From NCBI GenBank assembly GCA_001632435.1, contig KV424096.1:44075-55729 (forward strand): a stretch of 11,655 nucleotides of DNA, in the 5' to 3' direction. Positions 8,101 to 11,655 of this stretch are shown piece after piece. Made by a program: the position numbers and the translations under genes. Positions within the stretch are counted from its first letter, which is position 1. Each line of letters opens with the position of its first letter. The notes under the pieces were generated by a model, which was not told the DNA's origin, did no database searches, and saw only the letters and a list, made by a program, of their open reading frames with translations. Source of the DNA: Calocera cornea HHB12733 (taxonomy: Eukaryota; Basidiomycota; Dacrymycetes; Dacrymycetales; Dacrymycetaceae).

Positions 8101-9424
8101 CTATGCCAGGCTGCCCGAGAAACTCTCCGAGCTGTTCAGAAATCAAGTCGTACGGTGCTTGTTTGAGTGGAATGTGCTGCTTGCTCGCGGCTTTGGCGAT
8201 CGGTGCTTCGTACAGCTGTGCTCCGCATCCGTTCCTGCTGCACATTGGATCGGGAGAGGCTCCGTTATCCGTTTCGGGGGCCAGTTGCCAGCACTTGGGG
8301 CAAACTATTCGCCTCTTGAAGCGATCCTCGAAGCCCGCACGTTTATAGATGGTCTTCAGAGTTCGAGGAGCTGGTTGATCAAGATTCGTTCGGCGGTCGT
8401 TCAATACCGTCAACTGTTCCAGAATGGCAAGGAACACAGCAAGGACAATGTTGCAGGCGACATGTGATACGTGATGCACGCTGTGCAGATAGACCAGCAT
8501 CAAGGAGAAGGCGCGCACTCCAGCATTCGAGTGCAGTTGATAGTATCGGGTTTCAGGCCGTTGATCTTTGTTTCGGCATGCCTCGTCAACCAGCCTGTCA
8601 GGAAGCGGGATCCTCAAGGAGTCGACCGAGATACCATCATCAGATTCGTCCTCTTCCATCCGGTAGTCATTCGTCCTTTCGACCTCGCCGTTGTCCTCTT
8701 CTCCACTACTTGACTGGTCAGACGTGCCGGAGACCTGACTCGTCTGCTGGATAGGCGGAATGCCAGTACTAGTACTAGTGTCCTCCCCTCGATAAGCGGT
8801 GTCCCAGTTATCGTCCAAACGGAAGGTGTAGTCGTCAGATTGCCCCTGCGGAAGACCATCACCCATAGGGTTGATTTGTTCATCGCCCTGTAAGATATCT
8901 TCCATGAGATCGCTGAAAACTGTCTGAAGACCGGCGACACGACTTGGGAGTCGGTACTGGCTCTGAGGGCCCGTCGAGTGCTGTTGGAGGTTATGAGCGC
9001 TCATGGGCTGAAATGCCATCGTGAGGGGTGTACACTCCGGAAGTACGGTCTCCAGAGGTAGAACACCGGGAGAAGGTGTCGGCAGCGAGGTTGGGGTATA
9101 GCTGGTGGGGATAGGAGGATCATCATCCCACAGCGCCATGTCGACATCGATTCCGCAAGGCTCCATACTGAGTAAATCTTCTCCTACGGTCTGGGAATTC
9201 GCTCCGACGTCGGAGAGGGCTTGCATGCTAGATCGGATCGTGGGGCCGAAGTTGTTCACGGCTGTCGATCTTGCATTCAAAGCTCCATTCCTCGCCCGCA
9301 TGACTTTGGGGTTGCGCAAATGGGAAGCGTACACTTTCCGATTCGCCCACTTTCGTCCCTCGTATCTACCCTCAGAGACACAGACAGGACACCGGCATAC
9401 GACCGTCTGGAACTTGGGAGGCAT
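5169..9424 (-). CDS. Gene C: CACTA (En/Spm-like, Tnp2-type) DDE transposase
   Basis: Transposase for cut-and-paste movement of a CACTA DNA transposon, expected to act in the nucleus. Exons in transcript order: 9424-7920, 7867-7781, 7725-7235, 7182-7058, 7009-6896, 6842-6615, 6508-6293, 6244-6097, 6044-5615, 5446-5281, 5186-5169. They join without a stop into 1,175 residues. Cysteines at 10, 12 and 15 and a zinc-ribbon-like C375-C378-C395-C400 precede the core. The core contains ELRLGLVVSLDWFQPF (D501), LPGPTEPDSEQLQRFLRP, GVIDPMHALLLG (D687, H690) and YGPVHGFWAFLFERLNKLLK (E886, in the DUF4218-like part). D501, D687 and E886 are the inferred catalytic triad. The order and spacing match Tnp2 (PF02992) plus DUF4218 proteins of basidiomycetes and plants. 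The C-terminus ends GLNKTGPDF. Introns of 55, 106, 168 and 94 nt carry the 24-bp motif. No disabling change was seen. Removing a possible in-frame 66-nt intron in exon 1 would give 1,153 residues. Confidence 0.88.
5187..5280 (-). other. Transposase intron 10 (94 nt) carrying the 24-bp motif
   Basis: It starts GTAAGCGGCC and ends TTTACTGACAAAGTTTTCCAG, with a near-ideal branch point. Phase 0 joining gives RIWLTTGLNK | TGPDF and the stop. The motif is at 5214-5237, 27 nt before the 3' splice site. Confidence 0.85.
5214..5237 (-). repeat. 24-bp motif, copy 3 (perfect; transposase intron 10)
   Basis: Perfect copy in the sense direction of the transposase. Confidence 0.95.
5510..5533 (-). repeat. 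24-bp motif, copy 4 (perfect; transposase intron 9)
   Basis: Perfect copy in the sense direction; the downstream one of two in the same intron. Confidence 0.95.
5564..5587 (-). repeat. 24-bp motif, copy 5 (two mismatches; transposase intron 9)
   Basis: In the sense direction the core reads CCCCTCACGATTACATTTCA, with two changes from the consensus. It is the upstream one of the pair in intron 9. Confidence 0.9.
6045..6292 (-). other. Transposase introns 7 and 8 (48 and 52 nt, no motif)
   Basis: Intron 7 is 6245-6292 (GTATGT...AAGCAG). It is a multiple of three without stops, so read-through is also possible. Intron 8 is 6045-6096 (GTAAGC...GTGCAG). It is required because the unspliced frame stops at 6074-6076. 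Joining gives GVNE-Y-GHLYAPDGPGSPGM. Confidence 0.7.
6509..6614 (-). other. Transposase intron 6 (106 nt) carrying the 24-bp motif
   Basis: It starts GTGCGCGGGT and ends GTGCTGATTGTCGGTCCAG. Phase 0 joining gives FFREFVE | IYGPTSVTPTFHWLTHMP. The motif is at 6559-6582, 50 nt before the 3' splice site, followed by a long pyrimidine tract and a CTGAT branch site. Confidence 0.8.
6559..6582 (-). repeat. 24-bp motif, copy 6 (perfect; transposase intron 6)
   Basis: Perfect copy in the sense direction of the transposase. Confidence 0.95.
6843..7234 (-). other. Transposase introns 3-5 (52, 48 and 53 nt, no motif)
   Basis: The three introns are 7183-7234 (GTGAGC...CGCAG), 7010-7057 (GTGAGT...TTCAG, branch CTCTGACTAG) and 6843-6895 (GTAAGC...GTGTAG). 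The small exons between them encode LAKRLWYNVWVLGGKENR and FEMPSWFARLPKDVGRPRGG, which fit the family. None contains the motif, so they serve as ordinary-intron controls within the same gene. Confidence 0.8.
7726..7780 (-). other. Transposase intron 2 (55 nt) carrying the 24-bp motif
   Basis: It starts GTAATTGTCG and ends CTGATGGCTCTCTCAG. Phase 2 joining gives IANLPAEL-R-YRVYNLNLC, matching the family pattern. The motif (7742-7765) starts 15 nt in and ends 16 nt before the 3' splice site, immediately followed by the likely branch point CTGAT. Confidence 0.85.
7742..7765 (-). repeat. 24-bp motif, copy 7 (perfect; transposase intron 2)
   Basis: Perfect copy in the sense direction; makes up 24 of the 55 nt of the intron. 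Confidence 0.95.
7868..7919 (-). other. Transposase intron 1 (52 nt, no motif)
   Basis: It starts GTATGTGCTG and ends AACATTACTCAG. Splicing turns SLDW into SLDWFQPFTAESSPHHSTG, which restores the conserved DWFxPF motif of Tnp2 transposases. Reading through instead reaches a stop at 7847-7849. Confidence 0.85.
9008..9031 (-). repeat. 24-bp motif, copy 8 (three mismatches; inside transposase exon 1 as read)
   Basis: Sense core CCCCTCACGATGGCATTTCA; the following C is G here. Read as coding it gives TPLTMAFQ. It may belong to an unrecognised intron at 8981-9046: donor GTACTTCCGG, branch-like TCATAAC, acceptor CCAACAG, 66 nt, in frame. In that intron the motif starts 15 nt from the donor, as in transposase intron 2. 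Confidence 0.85.
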
Positions 9425-10181
9425 TTGCGCATGGAGTCTGAAAGCCCGATTAGCTGGGTTATCAGGTGGAGAGGGCTGAAGGATGCATACTTTTTTTTTG
9501 GCGACCTGTACACCCCATCCCGCTCATCTTCTTTGCCATCTCGAACGTCTTTTTTGGATTCCTGTCGCTCTTTTCCTTTTCCGATTCGAACTAGCATGAT
9601 TCGAGGAGCAATATTGGGCCGCAGATGGGCGGGGAATCCGGATTTGCTGCTGCCGATGGTGCACCGCATGTAGATCGCCGTGGAATGATGTCGAGTCTCC
9701 ATTCAAACCCCACCAGAGTCATGAGGGGTCGAAGTAAGCACGAGACTGTGAGCTGAACGTTGTTGGTGCGTCGCTAGACGGTGCGCACGCAGCAGACGAT
9801 AGATAAGGAGTGTCGCCCTCAACATGTGCAGCACAAAGTTTAAGTCAGGGTCTGTTCAGGGTGTCAATTGATGTCATCAATTATTAATGTCGCCTTTTAA
9901 GCCACATTACGGTCTTGTACAAATCAAACGAGTGCATTAGTGAATGGACGGCCCCGCTGACCTAGCTACAAACGAGCGTGACAGAGTACAGGTTTCCGCA
10001 TACAGATGACGAGAGCATGTATTGAAGGCAGCAAAGGAGTGTGACGATGAACACTGTACCTAATTCCGCACAGACGTTGGCGTCTTTGGTTCAGGTTCAT
10101 AGCGGAAAGACCGAGAGATAATCGGAAACGGAAACGGACGAGTATAGCATGGGAACTTTGAGATATTGAGGCAGTTGTGCC
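9425..10181. other. Non-coding flank between transposase start and gene D stop
   Basis: No supported gene. Just upstream of the transposase ATG is AGCTAATCGGGCTTTCAG in the sense direction, which could end a 5'-UTR intron, and a run of 9 T on the plus strand at 9491-9499. The palindrome AATTGATG-T-CATCAATT is at 9866-9882. The stretch from about 9780 is AT-richer and would include the 3' end of gene D. No transposon terminal repeat was recognised. Confidence 0.5.
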
Positions 10182-10811
10182 CTACACACAGATCACTCTG
10201 CGCACGCCAAGGTGGTCGTGCTCTTGAGAGTAAGTCTGAGTGGGGGGACGGTTGGTAGGAAAGGTCGTCTTGTGCACATTGCCGCGCTGCAACCAGGCCT
10301 GGTCGCCAGCATGGCTCTGCGCCTGGAATTTGAAACCGTTCGCTTGTCCTTTCTTCCAGCGGCGCTGGAAATAGGACAAGTTGCCTTCCGGAACTGCGGT
10401 AGTGGTGTTGCGGGCTGAAACGAGTTTGTTGGCCGGTACTCCAGGCTGCGTGCTCGCAGGAGGGAAGTACGCCTGCTCAGGACTGGGGACGAAAGCAGAG
10501 ACGGGAGCCTGGAGCTCGTATGGCGGAGGAGCACCGCTGCCCTGCTCGGTCCAGCCATCGGAGACGCCAGTAGAGTAGTCCGGGGGGCCACGGGAGACGT
10601 CAACGATCGCACGGAGATGTGAAGAGTAATCGGCACTTGCTCTGCCGTGCATAGCGTTGTTGCGGCCAATCGCCTGCGCCACGGTCTCGAAGTCGTCCAA
10701 GGCATCGGGGTGCGCCTCACGTATCGCATAAGTAAGATATCGAGATCCCAGTCTGGATTGCCGGTAGAGGGAGCAGGAGGAAGAGGGGTCGTCGATGAGA
10801 CGAACGAGTCT
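10182..10811 (-). CDS. Gene D, 3' exon: unrecognised protein with two PPxY motifs
   Basis: The frame is open from just after a TGA inside the last motif copy (10847) to TAG at 10182-10184, 221 residues if read from 10847. The first usable splice acceptor (GGAAG) makes the exon start near 10811. The sequence looks coding: LVRLIDDPSSSCSLYRQSRL, then REAHPDALDDFETVAQAIGR. It then has PPDY and PPPY (about residues 88-91 and 107-110 of the open frame), PPxY motifs that in other proteins bind WW domains such as those of Rsp5/Nedd4 ligases. The end is rich in Gln, Thr and basic residues. The first in-frame ATG is internal, so an upstream exon is expected. I do not recognise the family. The alternative frame that runs through the array extends over this exon but is Arg/Ser/Thr-rich, like a shadow. 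Confidence 0.6.
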   Translation of the reverse strand, partial: RLVRLIDDPSSSCSLYRQSRLGSRYLTYAIREAHPDALDDFETVAQAIGRNNAMHGRASADYSSHLRAIVDVSRGPPDYSTGVSDGWTEQGSGAPPPYELQAPVSAFVPSPEQAYFPPASTQPGVPANKLVSARNTTTAVPEGNLSYFQRRWKKGQANGFKFQAQSHAGDQAWLQRGNVHKTTFPTNRPPTQTYSQEHDHLGVRRVICV

Positions 10812-10839
10812 CTTCCAGAGCGCGGTGCCGTATTGCGAA

Positions 10840-11405
10840 GTGAAATGTCATCGTAAGGGGTGTTGGACAGTGCAGTGCGCATCCCGCCGAGGCCAGCCGC
10901 AGTACTGTCGATGGTGCCACCCCGGAGGCGGGCAGCACCTGGTGAAATGTCATCGTAAGGGGTGTCGGACAGTGCAGCGCGCGTCCCGCCAAGGCCAGTC
11001 GCAGTACTGTCGATGGTGCCACCCCGGAGGCGGGCAGCACCTGGTGAAATGTCATCGTAAGGGGTGTCGGACAGTGCAGCGCGCGTCCCGCCAAGGCCAG
11101 TCGCAGTACTGTCGATGGTGCCACCCCGGAGGCGGGCAGCACCTGGTGAAATGTCATCGTAAGGGGTGTTGGACAGAGCAGCGCGCGTCCAACCGAGGTC
11201 AGTCGCACTGCCGGTGACGGTGCTGCTCCGGAGGCGGGCAGCACCTGGTGAAATGTCATCGTAAGGGGTGTCGGACAGAGCAGCGCGCGTCCAACCGAGG
11301 TCAGTCGCACTGCCGGTGACGGTGCTGCTCCGGAGACGAGTTGCACCTTGTGATATGTCATCCTGCGGAGTGTCGAACAGAGGACGGCGCATCCAACCGG
11401 TCAAG
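10840..11405 (-). repeat. 102-bp tandem array, each unit carrying the 24-bp motif
   Basis: Motif copies start at plus positions 10840, 10942, 11044, 11146, 11248 and 11350, an exact 102-bp period. The first five are perfect; the sixth (11350-11373) has five mismatches and lies in a diverged, partial unit. The remaining 78 bp of each unit fall into two subtypes: three left units with GGTGGCACCATCGACAGTAC-type sequence, two right ones with AGCAGCACCGTCACCGGC. 102 is 34 codons, and two sense frames are open throughout (one gives repeats of DTPYDDISPGAARLR). The third sense frame, used by the next exon of gene D, has TGA in every motif copy. The array may be an intron of gene D or a coding repeat. 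Confidence 0.9.
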
Positions 11406-11553
11406 AAGCGCTTCTGAGCCTTCTTCTCGTTATCGATGGTGGGGATGGGGATGGATGGGCCGTGTCCGTCCCTATCAGTGGGATGATGTCTGAAAGGGCC
11501 TTGGATAATGCCCTCACTAGTTCACCTTCTTCAGGGGGGAGCACCGCAGGATA
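11401..11553 (-). CDS. Possible upstream exon sequence of gene D (uncertain)
   Basis: One frame reads YPAVLPPEEGELVRALSKAL and continues SDIIPLIGTDTAHPSPSPPS before a stop at 11401-11403; it has an amphipathic helix look. A second frame over the left part reads IDNEKKAQKRFLTGWMRR and runs into the array. They are in different frames, and no convincing donor and acceptor join them to each other or to the exon at 10182-10811. The protein start was not found. The remaining bases to 11655 are CT-rich in the sense direction, which is common near fungal transcription starts. Confidence 0.3.
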   Translation of the reverse strand, partial: YPAVLPPEEGELVRALSKALSDIIPLIGTDTAHPSPSPPSITRRRLRSAS

Positions 11554-11655
11554 CTGTTAAGACCGTTCTATATTGCAAGAGACGTCTAGATACAGCACTA
11601 GGAAGGTGGCTGCAGGGAAGGAAGAAGATAGAGAACGAAGGGGACGGAGAATGAC

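Noticed and set aside
3444..11373. The repeated 24-mer as a CRISPR array
   Set aside because: Spacing outside the 102-bp block is irregular, the 'spacers' in the array are themselves repeats, the copies lie in spliced eukaryotic genes, and there are no cas genes.
10193..11404. A single 403-residue protein running through the array and over gene D
   Set aside because: After the array this frame turns Arg/Ser/Thr-rich and shadow-like, while another frame gives clearly more protein-like sequence with a natural stop; a splice or frame change must lie between.
3222..11520. CACTA words (3222, 11515) as element termini
   Set aside because: No matching inverted partner extends beyond five bases and no 3-bp target duplication was found, so the ends remain unknown.

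Overview
The window looks like genomic DNA from a basidiomycete fungus. Its genes are broken by many introns of about 48-56 nt with GT...AG ends and CTGAC/CTAAC-type branch points, and no bacterial operon features are visible. The largest gene encodes a CACTA (En/Spm-like, Tnp2-type) DDE transposase of the kind common in basidiomycetes. I cannot name the species. The left third is visibly more GC-rich than the rest, as in the red-yeast or smut lineages, but that placement is only a guess.

Layout, left to right. (A) 1-2034, minus strand: a spliced gene for an unrecognised large protein with a Pro/Leu/Gln-rich, poly-Gln C-terminal part, cut off by the left edge; an intron-like segment lies in its 5' leader. 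(Gap) 2094-3248: no convincing gene. It holds an extreme G-rich low-complexity tract with a run of 22 G, followed by short hairpins. (B) 3249-5020, plus strand: a five-exon gene for an unrecognised coiled-coil protein of about 496 residues with basic clusters that look like nuclear localisation signals. (C) 5169-9424, minus strand, converging on B: a CACTA transposase. Splicing 11 exons gives an uninterrupted 1,175-residue protein with zinc-ribbon-like cysteines and a plausible D-D-E triad. (Gap) 9425-10181: transposase 5' flank and the flank of the next gene. (D) 10182 to about 11550, minus strand: the end of an unrecognised protein with two PPxY motifs, preceded by a tandem array with an exact 102-bp period.

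The main discovery candidate is a 24-bp sequence present 14 times (11 identical copies, 3 diverged). Its central 20 bases read CCCCTTACGATGACATTTCA in the sense direction. Every copy points in the direction of transcription of the gene that holds it. Seven copies lie inside introns that I can define by restoring the reading frame. One diverged copy lies in the long first transposase exon, within a possible 66-nt in-frame intron. The other six form the 102-bp array in front of the gene D exon. In the best-resolved cases the motif sits just upstream of the branch point. In the two shortest carrier introns (both 55 nt) it makes up almost half of an ordinary-length intron, so it looks like part of the intron rather than an insertion into one. 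This suggests an introner-like, intron-borne repeat family, or a conserved splicing element, shared by the transposase and its two neighbours B and D but absent from the visible part of gene A. Genes B, C and D may therefore form one mobile unit. No terminal inverted repeats or target-site duplications were found to prove that.
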